Source: an uncultured Bacteroidota bacterium (GTDB lineage Bacteria; Bacteroidota; Bacteroidia; Bacteroidales; P3). From it: a DNA stretch of 64,000 bases. The notes below the pieces were generated by a model. That model had not been told where the DNA came from, did no database searches, and saw only the letters and a list, made by a program, of their open reading frames with translations. Positions 38,135 to 46,732 of this stretch are shown here, one piece after another (positions within the stretch are counted from its first letter, which is position 1; each line of letters begins with the position of its first letter). The DNA is taken from positions 62,001 through 126,000 of the forward strand of contig CADBDA010000002.1 in assembly GCA_902793295.1 (NCBI GenBank), given 5' to 3'. The position numbers and the translations under genes are program-made.

Positions 38135-39187
38135 TTAGTTCTTTTTCAGTTTGATGAACTCGTGGAGCGCCTTGACAAAGTCCTCGGCAGGGCCGGTGTG
38201 GTTGACGAAGAAGCGCAGGTCCAGTTTGGGGATGCTGATTTCGCCCACCACCTGGGCACGGGTGGTGCCGTAGAGGTTGCTCAGTGCGTCGTTGTGGTGA
38301 CGTTTCTTCTTGTGGGAAGTGTGAGCGTTGAATTTGGGGCGGACGGCCAGAGTGTTGATGTCCACCACATTGAAACGCACTTCGGTATCCTTCCACTTGT
38401 ACAGCTCAAAGTCGACCGACGAACGTGCCGCGATGATGCCTTTGGGGTAGACGAAATACTTCAAGCCGCGGTGGTCGATCATCATGGGAGTGTCGAAGTC
38501 GCTCCAGATGTAGTTGAAAATACCCATGTCGAAGAAGACCTGTTGGTAAGCCTGGCTGTTGTCCTCCATGTAAACCGACCAAAGACGGCGCGAGTTGATG
38601 AGCAGGTGGAAGGCGTCGATGACCTTCTCCCAAGCCGCACGTTGCTCGTCGGAGAGCGGCGCCAGCACGTCGAGGTGGGTGCTGCGGGCGTCGTGCTCGA
38701 GGGTGGCGATGCTGGATTTGTAGTGCGACAGGATGCTGACCATCATCTTGTTGGGATGTCCGTCCATCTTGTCCTTGATGGCGCGAACCACCCGCTGAAG
38801 CAATTCCTCCTCCTTGGCCAGTGCGAGCATGTTCTGGTATGATGACAGCACGAGGGTGTAATCCTCGTCGGAATTCTTGTCGTAGGCCGCCGTCACCCGT
38901 TTGATTTCCTTGTCGATATTGGGTTCGCGACCCAAGAGGAGGGTGAACAAGTTCTGCTTGTTCCGTTTGCGACATTCGACGATGTAGCGGTGGTAGCTGT
39001 GGCTCTCCGAGCTGTGGGCGAAGAAGCCCGTGCCCGGAATGCCGGAGCAGATATAGTTGCCCGTGCGGGCGATGTTCTCGTGACGGTCTCTGACGCCAAA
39101 GGTGCTGAAGTAGAAATGGCGCGACACCGGCAGGCGCACACCCTCAGCCACAGTCATTCGTTTGGCAAAAATATTTTTGAGTTTCAA
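38135..39187 (-). CDS. Unknown protein with DUF4236-like N-terminus
   Basis: A 350-aa protein from a TTG start (39187-39185); an ATG at 39157 would cost ten residues. Residues 11-56 follow the pattern of the small DUF4236 domain: a basic strand, G-V-R-L-P-V-S, then S-T-F-G-V-R-D, then G-I-P-G-T-G-F. This is my own pattern match. The middle (about 75-190) is strongly helical and charged. The last 150 residues mix strands and helices with a basic patch (H-K-K-K-R-H-H). No signal peptide or membrane helix is seen. It lies upstream of the M23 gene on the same strand, 27 bp apart. Function unknown. Confidence 0.55.
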   Translation of the reverse strand: MKLKNIFAKRMTVAEGVRLPVSRHFYFSTFGVRDRHENIARTGNYICSGIPGTGFFAHSSESHSYHRYIVECRKRNKQNLFTLLLGREPNIDKEIKRVTAAYDKNSDEDYTLVLSSYQNMLALAKEEELLQRVVRAIKDKMDGHPNKMMVSILSHYKSSIATLEHDARSTHLDVLAPLSDEQRAAWEKVIDAFHLLINSRRLWSVYMEDNSQAYQQVFFDMGIFNYIWSDFDTPMMIDHRGLKYFVYPKGIIAARSSVDFELYKWKDTEVRFNVVDINTLAVRPKFNAHTSHKKKRHHNDALSNLYGTTRAQVVGEISIPKLDLRFFVNHTGPAEDFVKALHEFIKLKKN

Positions 39188-39243
39188 GGTCTTTGTGTTT
39201 TAGGAGGTTTGTGAATCCGATAATACAGCAGGGGAGGGGCGGC

Positions 39244-40635
39244 TTAGCCGTGGATAGCTTTGCCGTAGGCAGCCTCGATGGCCTCCATGATGGCCTCAGA
39301 CATGGTCGGGTGGGGATGGATGGAGGCGGCCACCTGCTTGGCGGTGAGGCCGTTCTGACGAGCGCTGACAATGCCGGCTATCATCTCGGTCACGTTGTCG
39401 CCACACATGTGGGCACCCAGAATCTGGTCGGTCTTTTTGTCGATGACCATCTTGATGAAACCATCGTTGTTGCCCGCAGCGGTAGCTTTGCCGCTGGCCT
39501 TGAAGAAGAACTTGCCCACGAGCACTTCGTGACCTGCTTCGACGGCCTTCTTCTCGCTGAGGCCGACGCTGGCCACTTCGGGGGTGGTGTAGGTGCAACC
39601 CGGGATGTTGCTGTAGTTCACCTTCTCGGGGTCGAGACCTGCAATTTTCTCCACGCAGCAGATAGCTTCGGCGCTAGCCACGTGAGCCAAGGCAGGACCG
39701 TGCACCACGTCGCCGATGGCATAGTAGCCCGGCACATTGGTGCGGTAGTAGTCGTCGACCACAATCTTGGTGCGTTCGACGTTGATGCCGGTAGCCTCAA
39801 GGCCCATATTCTCCAGATTGGTGATGACGCCGACGGCCGACAGCACCACGTCGCAGTCAACCAGCACTTCGGCGCCTTTTTTGTCCTTGATATGGACATG
39901 GCAGATGTCGCCGTCCACGTCGACTTTCTCGACCGAGGCGCTCATCATCACCTTCATACCCATCTTCTTGAAGCTGCGGGCCACGTTGGCCGAAGTGTCC
40001 TCGTCCTCGTTGGGGAGGATGGTAGGCATGAACTCCACGAGGGTCACCTGGACGCCGATGCTCTGATAGAAGAAGGCAAATTCGCTGCCGATGGCGCCGC
40101 TACCCACCACCACCATGGATTGCGGTTTGAAGGGCAGGGTCATGGCTTCGCGATAGCCGATGATGTGTCGGCCGTCCTGCGGCAGGTTGGGCAAGTTGCG
40201 GCTGCGGGCGCCGGTGGCGATGATGATGTGGGGAGCCTCGTAGATGGCGGTGTTGCCCTCGCCATCGGTCACGGCCACCTTATGATCCGGCTGGACGCAA
40301 GCGGAGCCCATGATGACATCGACATTGTTTTTCTTGAGCAGGAACTGGACCCCTTTGCTCATCGTCTCGGCCACACCACGTGAGCGTTGCACCATTGCCT
40401 GCAGGTCCGCTTCGGCCGGTTGGGCGCTGACGCCGTAGTTGGATGCATGGTTGATATAGTTGAACACCTGGGCGCTTTTGAGCAGCGCCTTGGTGGGGAT
40501 GCAGCCCCAGTTGAGGCAGATGCCACCCAGATTTTCGCGTTCGACGACAGCAGTTTTCATGCCCAACTGGGCGGCTTTAACGGCAGCCACATAGCCTCCG
40601 GGGCCGCTGCCAATGACGATGAGATCGTAATTCAT
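39244..40635 (-). CDS. lpdA: Dihydrolipoyl dehydrogenase
   Basis: A 463-aa FAD-dependent disulfide oxidoreductase. The N-terminal FAD motif is G-S-G-P-G-G, and the redox-active pair is C40/C45 in G-G-I-C-L-N-W-G-C-I-P-T-K. The NAD domain has G-S-G-A-I-G-S-E (about residue 177), and the C-terminal active-site motif is H-P-H-P-T-M-S-E. This E3 enzyme serves 2-oxoacid dehydrogenases and the glycine cleavage system; gcvP is at 18 kb. It is driven by a textbook promoter on the minus strand (40720-40750). Confidence 0.95.
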   Translation of the reverse strand: MNYDLIVIGSGPGGYVAAVKAAQLGMKTAVVERENLGGICLNWGCIPTKALLKSAQVFNYINHASNYGVSAQPAEADLQAMVQRSRGVAETMSKGVQFLLKKNNVDVIMGSACVQPDHKVAVTDGEGNTAIYEAPHIIIATGARSRNLPNLPQDGRHIIGYREAMTLPFKPQSMVVVGSGAIGSEFAFFYQSIGVQVTLVEFMPTILPNEDEDTSANVARSFKKMGMKVMMSASVEKVDVDGDICHVHIKDKKGAEVLVDCDVVLSAVGVITNLENMGLEATGINVERTKIVVDDYYRTNVPGYYAIGDVVHGPALAHVASAEAICCVEKIAGLDPEKVNYSNIPGCTYTTPEVASVGLSEKKAVEAGHEVLVGKFFFKASGKATAAGNNDGFIKMVIDKKTDQILGAHMCGDNVTEMIAGIVSARQNGLTAKQVAASIHPHPTMSEAIMEAIEAAYGKAIHG

Positions 40636-40719
40636 AATTATATTTATTTTAATGTTTCCAATGATATATGACTAAACGTCACCAGTTTGCACTTTTCGAG
40701 GTGCAAGGGCGACCAGATG

Positions 40720-40750
40720 CAAAAATAATACTTTTCTGCGGTTCTGCAAA
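40720..40750 (-). promoter_or_regulatory. Consensus Bacteroidota promoter of lpdA
   Basis: On the minus strand: TTTG (40750-40747), a spacer of exactly 19 bp, then TATTTTTG (40727-40720). It lies about 85 bp before the ATG and is back-to-back with the plus-strand promoter at 40757-40787. Confidence 0.85.
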
Positions 40751-40756
40751 ATTAAT

Positions 40757-40787
40757 TTTGCCACTACGTTGTTTTTCACTATCTTTG
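40757..40787 (+). promoter_or_regulatory. Consensus Bacteroidota promoter of the outer-membrane barrel gene
   Basis: TTTG (40757-40760), a 19-bp spacer and TATCTTTG (40780-40787), 20 bp before the ATG at 40807. It is a full match to TTTG-N19-TAnnTTTG. Only six bases separate its -33 box from that of the divergent lpdA promoter. Confidence 0.88.
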
Positions 40788-40806
40788 TACCCTATAAGAT
40801 GCAGCT

Positions 40807-42114
40807 ATGAACTTTTGCAAATTGCTAAGAACCTGTCTGTTAATATCGGTGCTGATGTCCGGCTCGACGCTTGTGGCGCAAAATGCGCTCCGGCTGTCGC
40901 ATCTGTGGAGCCGCACCAATGTGAGTTTTGACCTCAACAGGCTTTACAACTACAATATCTACGAGCGCAACCGTTGGGGGGCGGGATTCTTTCTGGAGAC
41001 GCCGCTGAAATACGACACCCGCTACGGCACCCTGTTCCAAAACACCTTTTATGGCGACATCTACGGCGCCTACGGCACCGGCGACCGCGCCCTGAAAGGA
41101 GGCGGAAGCCTGCAGCTGCGTTTCCCCCGCTACATGCTGCAACGAATTTCGGTAGGATATGTGCATGACATTGAACGTGTTGGACGGCATGACTTCAACT
41201 CTTACAATATCGTCAACACATACGAAAACAGCTCCTATTTCAGTTCGCACTACAGCGCCATTGACCGGCTGGAAGCCTCGGTGAGGGTCGACCTGCCAGG
41301 ACCCACAGCCTTTGCATTCGCCTACCGCCATTCCGCCGAGCGGATGCTGTTTGACGCCCACGGATTGCTCTTTCCGTCGATAGACGAAGCCGACGCCCTG
41401 CCCCGCATCAAATATGATGAACTGTTGCTTCAAATGGATTGGGGCAAACATCTGAAATTCGAAATCTTGGCTGGTCGGTGGAATCCCTACGATGCGACGC
41501 TTGCGGAGGGCGACCGACGCTATCTGCACCTCTTCGGCCAGTATGCCAACCGCTTGACCCTGCCCAACAACCATGGAGTGGTGAGCCTCTATGCCCAAGG
41601 CGGCACTACCGCGACCGGGCACACCCCCCTTTCGCGCAGGTTCGACATCAGCGGCGCCGGCATCACGCGGTATTTCTTCAACAACACCTTCCTCACCGTC
41701 CGACCCAACAGCTTCATGGCCGACGGCTACGTGACGCTGCACCTCGGCTATGCCATGAGCCGACCCCTGTGGAACGCGCGCCTGTCGAAGCCCACGCCCT
41801 TTGTGCAGGTTGGCGCCATGTGGGGGACCCTCTACGGCGACGATGTGACCGACGGCACCGGCAACTACCATCTGCTGACAGGCAGCCCTGTCGACGCCTC
41901 CGACCCCTATGCCATAGCCATCCGCGCTCCCTACCAGGGGCTGCTTGAACCCGCCATCGGCATCGACAATCTGTTCCGTTGGGGCATGCTCGACCTCGGC
42001 GTGGCAGCCGCCTACCAACTGACGCCCAAAAATTCTGCCTATCATCTGGACAATTTTTCGGACAAGTTCTCCGTTATGTTGGTTGCCAAATTGGTTTTTG
42101 AATACAATATCTGA
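40807..42114 (+). CDS. Outer-membrane beta-barrel protein (DUF5686 C-terminal-like)
   Basis: A 435-aa protein with a signal peptide (hydrophobic to about residue 24) and alternating aromatic/polar strands throughout, ending in a strand with terminal L-V-F-E-Y-N-I. The C-terminal third has the pattern G-A-G-I-T-R-Y-F-F-N, then F-V-Q-V-G-A-M-W-G, then P-Y-Q-G-L-L-E-P-A-I-G-I-D-N. This resembles the C-terminal barrel of DUF5686 proteins of Bacteroidota. It lacks their N-terminal carboxypeptidase-regulatory-like domain. Role unknown. The next gene starts 9 bp downstream. Confidence 0.65.
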   Translation: MNFCKLLRTCLLISVLMSGSTLVAQNALRLSHLWSRTNVSFDLNRLYNYNIYERNRWGAGFFLETPLKYDTRYGTLFQNTFYGDIYGAYGTGDRALKGGGSLQLRFPRYMLQRISVGYVHDIERVGRHDFNSYNIVNTYENSSYFSSHYSAIDRLEASVRVDLPGPTAFAFAYRHSAERMLFDAHGLLFPSIDEADALPRIKYDELLLQMDWGKHLKFEILAGRWNPYDATLAEGDRRYLHLFGQYANRLTLPNNHGVVSLYAQGGTTATGHTPLSRRFDISGAGITRYFFNNTFLTVRPNSFMADGYVTLHLGYAMSRPLWNARLSKPTPFVQVGAMWGTLYGDDVTDGTGNYHLLTGSPVDASDPYAIAIRAPYQGLLEPAIGIDNLFRWGMLDLGVAAAYQLTPKNSAYHLDNFSDKFSVMLVAKLVFEYNI

Positions 42115-42123
42115 CGTTACGAT

Positions 42124-43692
42124 ATGAAACAGTCTTACGATAAGTGTGTGCTTCAAAGCGAATTGCGCCGTCATGCGGCCGCTTTTGTCGCCAAGGTCGC
42201 CGGTGCCCTTCTGGCGGTGGCGGTTTGCTTTGCGATGCTCGCACCGGCACAAGCCCAAAACGGTTACAAAATCGCCTTCAATTCACCGTCGCTAGCCGAC
42301 GGCACCTACTACATCGGACAGCATTTCCGCGACAAATACGTGGTGCGCGATTCGTCGACGGCCAAGAACAACGCGCTGCTTTTCAATCAGAAAACGGCCC
42401 ACATGCCGAAGGGCGTCTACACGCTGCTGGACAGCAAGAAGAGCAAGATGTTCGACTTTATGGTCGACGACAGCCGCAATTTCACCATCAGCTTTGACGC
42501 GCAGCACAGCAATGCCGGCATGCAAGTGAAGGGGTCGGCAGCCAACACCGCGATGTATGCCTATATGGCCAAATTGGATTGGGCCCAAGCCCGTGCGAAG
42601 GACATCAACGCCCGGATGAAGGACCCCGCCTCCAAAACCGCCGCCCAAGACGAGATGGACGCGCTGAGCAAGGAGATGAAGAGCTTCGAGGAGAACCATT
42701 TCAAGACCCATAAGAACCACTTGTTCACGCAGTTGGTGCAGTCGTTCTCGACGGTCGACGTCCCCGAGACGCTGCCTGCCGGAAGCGGCAACACCGACCT
42801 GCGCGAATGGCAGGCCTACTACTACCGCTGGCACTATTGGGACAATGTGGATTTGAAAGACCATTCGCTCATCTACACCCCCCAGCTGTTCGACAAGATG
42901 AACTACTACTTCTTCGGCCTGCTCTACTATCAGGACGCCGACACCATCACCCTCTATGCCCACCATGTGCTGGACAGGGTGGCCGACGACAGCACCATGC
43001 TGCGCTACTTCCTCGACTTCATTGTGCCCAACTATGAGCGCAGCACCAAAAATATCGGATGGGACCAAGTGTTTGTGAACCTGGTGCGCGACTACTACCT
43101 CAGCGGCAAATGCCCGTGGGCGACCGAGGCCGAGCTGTTCAACAAACGACAGACGGTCGACTTCCTGAGCCAATCGCTGATAGGCGCCATGGGACAGGAA
43201 CTGTTGATGGCCGACACCAACCAGTCGGAGAACCCCGCCGATTGGATTTCGTCGCATGCCTTCCCGCAGAAGTACGTGATGCTGTGGTTCTGGGACCCCG
43301 ACTGCAGCCACTGCAAGAAGCAGACGGCCGAGCTGAAGGTGCTGTACGATTCGCTGAACATGGCCGGCAACAAGATTTTTGAGGTGTATGCCGTTGGCTA
43401 TGAGAGCGACACGCAGAAGTGGCTCAAGTATGTGCGCGACCACAAGCTGCCCTTTGTGAATGTCGGCGGACCCAATGTCAACATCGACTATCAGGAAGCC
43501 TACAACGTGCATGGGGCTCCCACCATGATACTGCTGAATGCCGACAGACAGATCATTATGAACAAAACCCTTTCGACCAACAACGTGCTGCCATTCATAC
43601 GCCGCTACGAGGAGCTGCATCCCGAACAAGCCAACCGCGCCCCGTCGAAGTGGCAGCTACTGGGCATCCAAAAAATGAAAATCAAGGATTGA
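42124..43692 (+). CDS. Periplasmic TlpA-like thioredoxin with DUF4369/DUF5106-like N-terminus
   Basis: A 522-aa protein. The signal peptide is preceded by a long polar N-region (hydrophobic about residues 23-42). A beta-rich DUF4369-like domain covers about residues 47-130 and a helical DUF5106-like region about 130-370. The C-terminal thioredoxin fold has the active site C394-S-H-C397 in D-C-S-H-C-K-K and a cis-proline G-A-P-T-M. It probably reduces or isomerises disulfides in the periplasm, linked to envelope maturation. It starts 9 bp after the outer-membrane barrel gene, so the two are likely one operon. Confidence 0.8.
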   Translation: MKQSYDKCVLQSELRRHAAAFVAKVAGALLAVAVCFAMLAPAQAQNGYKIAFNSPSLADGTYYIGQHFRDKYVVRDSSTAKNNALLFNQKTAHMPKGVYTLLDSKKSKMFDFMVDDSRNFTISFDAQHSNAGMQVKGSAANTAMYAYMAKLDWAQARAKDINARMKDPASKTAAQDEMDALSKEMKSFEENHFKTHKNHLFTQLVQSFSTVDVPETLPAGSGNTDLREWQAYYYRWHYWDNVDLKDHSLIYTPQLFDKMNYYFFGLLYYQDADTITLYAHHVLDRVADDSTMLRYFLDFIVPNYERSTKNIGWDQVFVNLVRDYYLSGKCPWATEAELFNKRQTVDFLSQSLIGAMGQELLMADTNQSENPADWISSHAFPQKYVMLWFWDPDCSHCKKQTAELKVLYDSLNMAGNKIFEVYAVGYESDTQKWLKYVRDHKLPFVNVGGPNVNIDYQEAYNVHGAPTMILLNADRQIIMNKTLSTNNVLPFIRRYEELHPEQANRAPSKWQLLGIQKMKIKD

Positions 43693-43853
43693 CTATTTCC
43701 GAAAGGAACGGAATGAGGGGGAGAATGATGATGGGACAACGACAAGACAGATAGCGTAATGACGCAATAACGTAATGACGGGATAACGGAACAACGACAA
43801 GACTGACAACGGCAAAAATATATCATCGTTTACAAATAAAAACAACATTTATC

Positions 43854-44615
43854 ATGAGAAAAAACATTGTTGCAGGAAACTGGAAAATGAATAAGACCTT
43901 TGATGAGGCCGACGAACTGGTATCGCAGATTATCGAACTGCTGGAGACCAAAGAATTGGGTGAAAACACCCGCATGATTCTCTGTCCGCCGTTCCCCTAT
44001 CTGGAGATGTGCACCGACTACAGCAACGAGTCGTACTTCAGCGTTGGCGCGCAGAACGTGAACGACAACGAGAAGGGCGCCTACACCGGAGAGGTGAGCG
44101 CACCCATGCTGGCATCGATGGAGGTGGAATACTGCATCGTGGGACACTCCGAGCGCAGAGCCTACTACGGTGAGACCGACGCCATTGTGGCCCGCAAGGT
44201 CGACCAGCTGCTCAAGAACGACATCCGTCCCATCGTCTGCTGCGGCGAGGTGCTGGAAGAGCGCGAAGCCGGGAAGCAGTTTGACGTGGTGAAACGACAG
44301 ATTACCGACGGCTTGTTCCACCTCGATGCCGAGGCATTCGGACAGGTGGTGATTGCCTACGAACCCGTATGGGCCATCGGCACCGGCAAGACCGCCACGC
44401 CCCAGCAGGCACAGGAAATCCACGCCTTCATCCGCGGCTTGATCGCCGAGAAATACGGCAAGGAGGTGGCCGACAACACCAGCATCCTCTACGGCGGCAG
44501 CTGCAAGCCCTCGAACGCCAAGGAACTGTTCGCCAACCCCGATGTCGACGGCGGACTTATCGGCGGTGCCTCGCTGCAAGCCGAAGACTTCGTGAATATC
44601 GCGCTGGCATTCTAA
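43854..44615 (+). CDS. tpiA: Triosephosphate isomerase
   Basis: A 253-aa TIM barrel interconverting DHAP and glyceraldehyde-3-phosphate. Lys in G-N-W-K-M-N, the catalytic His in V-G-H-S-E-R-R (about residue 98), the catalytic Glu in [11 protein letters not shown] (about residue 169) and the phosphate loop Y-G-G-S are all present. The length is normal. It is followed by a terminator at 44650. Confidence 0.97.
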   Translation: MRKNIVAGNWKMNKTFDEADELVSQIIELLETKELGENTRMILCPPFPYLEMCTDYSNESYFSVGAQNVNDNEKGAYTGEVSAPMLASMEVEYCIVGHSERRAYYGETDAIVARKVDQLLKNDIRPIVCCGEVLEEREAGKQFDVVKRQITDGLFHLDAEAFGQVVIAYEPVWAIGTGKTATPQQAQEIHAFIRGLIAEKYGKEVADNTSILYGGSCKPSNAKELFANPDVDGGLIGGASLQAEDFVNIALAF

Positions 44616-44649
44616 ACGCCTGAGCGACCAAACGAACCGAAACACCAGG

Positions 44650-44688
44650 AGCGGGGAGGGGAGGCCTTCGTCGTCGTCCCTGCCCGCT
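44650..44688 (+). terminator. Hairpin terminator of tpiA
   Basis: The outer stem is AGCGGG (44650-44655) with CCCGCT (44683-44688). After a small internal loop, an inner stem pairs 44658-44661 with 44677-44680. TTGTTTTATT follows. It lies 35 bp after the tpiA stop. Confidence 0.72.
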
Positions 44689-44718
44689 TGTTTTATTCAT
44701 CATTGAAACCCAACAGCC

Positions 44719-45468
44719 ATGACAACAGACAATATCGATAATGCCGAGATAATAGAGGAATACGACGACCGCGGCACGGAAAAGCAGCAGCAGACGCAGC
44801 AGACGCAGCAGACGACGGGAGGCGGCAACGGCTATCCCGAGGGGTGGCGGGCATCGACGAAGGCCCTGTGGAATGGAGCCATCTTCACCTCCATCCTCAT
44901 CCTGCTGTGCGCCATCATGGTGTTTTTCTTCCCGAAGGAAGGCATTGTGAAGGGCATCGGACCCGGAGCGCTGCTGGTATATTTCCTCATTCTGAGTTTC
45001 ACGGCGTTGGGATCCATCAACACCTACCAGAAAGGACTGATGCAGTTTGCCCAGCTCTTTGGCAAGGACGGCAGTAGGGCGCTGGATGTGATACGGTGGG
45101 GCTTCATGATTGCCATGATGGGCGTGCTGTTCCACATCTTCATCTTCTACCTGCCCTTCACCGACCCCGAGGTGCGGCAAGAAGGGCTGACGCTGCTGAT
45201 AGGCAACAGCATCTTGCTGCTGTCGCTGGTGACGTCGGTTGTGGGCTTTCTGATGCTGGCCACCGCCAAGGGGATACCCGACGCGTCGCGCAAGGGAAGC
45301 CTGCTGATGATTGTGGCCGCCCTGGTGCTGGTGGGAGCCGCCTTTGTGGCCCCCTATGCCATACTGGACGGCACGACCGCCAACCGGATACTGGAGCTGG
45401 TGATACTGCTTCTGGGCGCATTTCTTTTTCTTCTTTCGTGGCATAAAATCATCACTGTCAAGCTTTGA
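44719..45468 (+). CDS. Multi-pass membrane protein of unknown function
   Basis: A 249-aa protein. The first 45 residues are polar, with a Q/T-rich stretch (Q-Q-Q-T-Q-Q-T), followed by six hydrophobic helices between about residues 50 and 245. I do not recognise a family. Its stop codon overlaps the TTG start of the next gene (TTGA at 45465-45468), so it is probably co-translated with the permease. Confidence 0.7.
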   Translation: MTTDNIDNAEIIEEYDDRGTEKQQQTQQTQQTTGGGNGYPEGWRASTKALWNGAIFTSILILLCAIMVFFFPKEGIVKGIGPGALLVYFLILSFTALGSINTYQKGLMQFAQLFGKDGSRALDVIRWGFMIAMMGVLFHIFIFYLPFTDPEVRQEGLTLLIGNSILLLSLVTSVVGFLMLATAKGIPDASRKGSLLMIVAALVLVGAAFVAPYAILDGTTANRILELVILLLGAFLFLLSWHKIITVKL

Positions 45469-46682
45469 AATTTGAACGACTTATAGCCGGACGTTTTTTG
45501 CAGCGCGACAAGGACAGCTTTTCGCGCCCGCTGGTGAACATAGCCATCTACACCATTGCCCTGGGGGTGGTGGTGATGATTATGGCGGTGTGCATACTGC
45601 GCGGATTCCAGCAGCAGATAACCGACAAGGTGGTCGGTTTCGGCTCGCACATCACCATACGCAGCTACGGGTGGGTCAACGACTACGACGAGATACCCGT
45701 GCGGATTGACGGCGGCACGCTTTCGGCGGTGGCATCGCTGCCGGGGGTCAGCCATGTGCAGCCCTACGCCTACAAAGGCGGGATGCTCAAAACCGACGAG
45801 CAGATACAAGGCGTGATATACAAAGGCTTGGGAGTGGGGTACGACAGCACGTTCTTTGCCAAGCACCTGGTGAGGGGACGGCTGTTCGGCACGCGAGACA
45901 GTGCGAGCAACGAGGTGGTGGTGTCGCAACGCATGGCCAACCTGCTGTCGCTGGACACCGGCATGAAAGCCCGCTGTTATTTTTGGGTTGGTAACAACTA
46001 CAGGGCCCGCGTGTTCCGCATTGTGGGGCTCTACAACACCGACCTGAGCGAATTTGACGAACACTACATCATCGGCCCCTTGGGGCAGGTGCAACGGCTG
46101 AACGGCTGGGGTGACAGCCTTGTGGCCGGATATGAGGTGCTGCTGGACGACTTTGAGCAGTTGGAACCCACGTTGGCCGCCGTGAAAGGCGCCACGCCCC
46201 CCGACCTGTCGGTCACCTCCATCAGGGAGGAACAACCCTCGATGTTTGCCTGGCTCGACCTGCTCAATTCCAATATTGTGCTGATACTGACCATCATGGC
46301 GCTGGTGTGTGCCGTGTCGGTGATATCGGCGTTGCTGATCATGATATTCGAGAAGACCTCGATGATAGGCGTGTTGAAGACACTGGGTGCCACGACGGCG
46401 ACGATACGGCGCGTTTTTTTGCGCAAGGCGCTGGTGATAGTGGGTCGTGGCATCCTGATAGGCAATGCGTTGGCGCTGCTGCTGTGCGAGTTGCAGTCGC
46501 AATTCCACCTGGTGCGGCTGGACAGCGAGAGCTATTCGATGAATTTTGTCCCGGTGGATATCAATATTGTCTATTTTGTGGTCATCAGCCTAGCGACGCT
46601 CGTGGTGTGTCTGCTAGCCATGTTGCTGCCATCGACCTACATAGCGCATATTGACCCCGCCCGCAGCATCAGGGTGGAATAG
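45465..46682 (+). CDS. ABC transporter permease, LolC/E (MacB/FtsX-type)
   Basis: A 405-aa permease beginning with TTG, overlapping the upstream stop. Topology is typical for type VII ABC permeases: one N-terminal helix (about residues 24-46), a large periplasmic domain (about 50-265), then three C-terminal helices (about 270-295, 325-345 and 360-385). The opening R-F-L-Q-R-D-K-D and the FtsX-type stretch with L-K-T-L-G-A (about residue 303) match LolC/LolE-type proteins. Its job would be lipoprotein release or a related mechanotransmission. No ATPase gene is adjacent. Confidence 0.85.
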   Translation: MKFERLIAGRFLQRDKDSFSRPLVNIAIYTIALGVVVMIMAVCILRGFQQQITDKVVGFGSHITIRSYGWVNDYDEIPVRIDGGTLSAVASLPGVSHVQPYAYKGGMLKTDEQIQGVIYKGLGVGYDSTFFAKHLVRGRLFGTRDSASNEVVVSQRMANLLSLDTGMKARCYFWVGNNYRARVFRIVGLYNTDLSEFDEHYIIGPLGQVQRLNGWGDSLVAGYEVLLDDFEQLEPTLAAVKGATPPDLSVTSIREEQPSMFAWLDLLNSNIVLILTIMALVCAVSVISALLIMIFEKTSMIGVLKTLGATTATIRRVFLRKALVIVGRGILIGNALALLLCELQSQFHLVRLDSESYSMNFVPVDINIVYFVVISLATLVVCLLAMLLPSTYIAHIDPARSIRVE

Positions 46683-46732
46683 GGGCAAAGAAAAGCACGA
46701 GACAGAACACAGAAGATACAACACAGGCATAT

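Noticed and set aside
43737-43805. Repeated ACAACGACAAGAC and GTAATGACG motifs before tpiA
   Set aside because: There are only two copies of each, imperfect and without symmetry; not enough to call a functional repeat.
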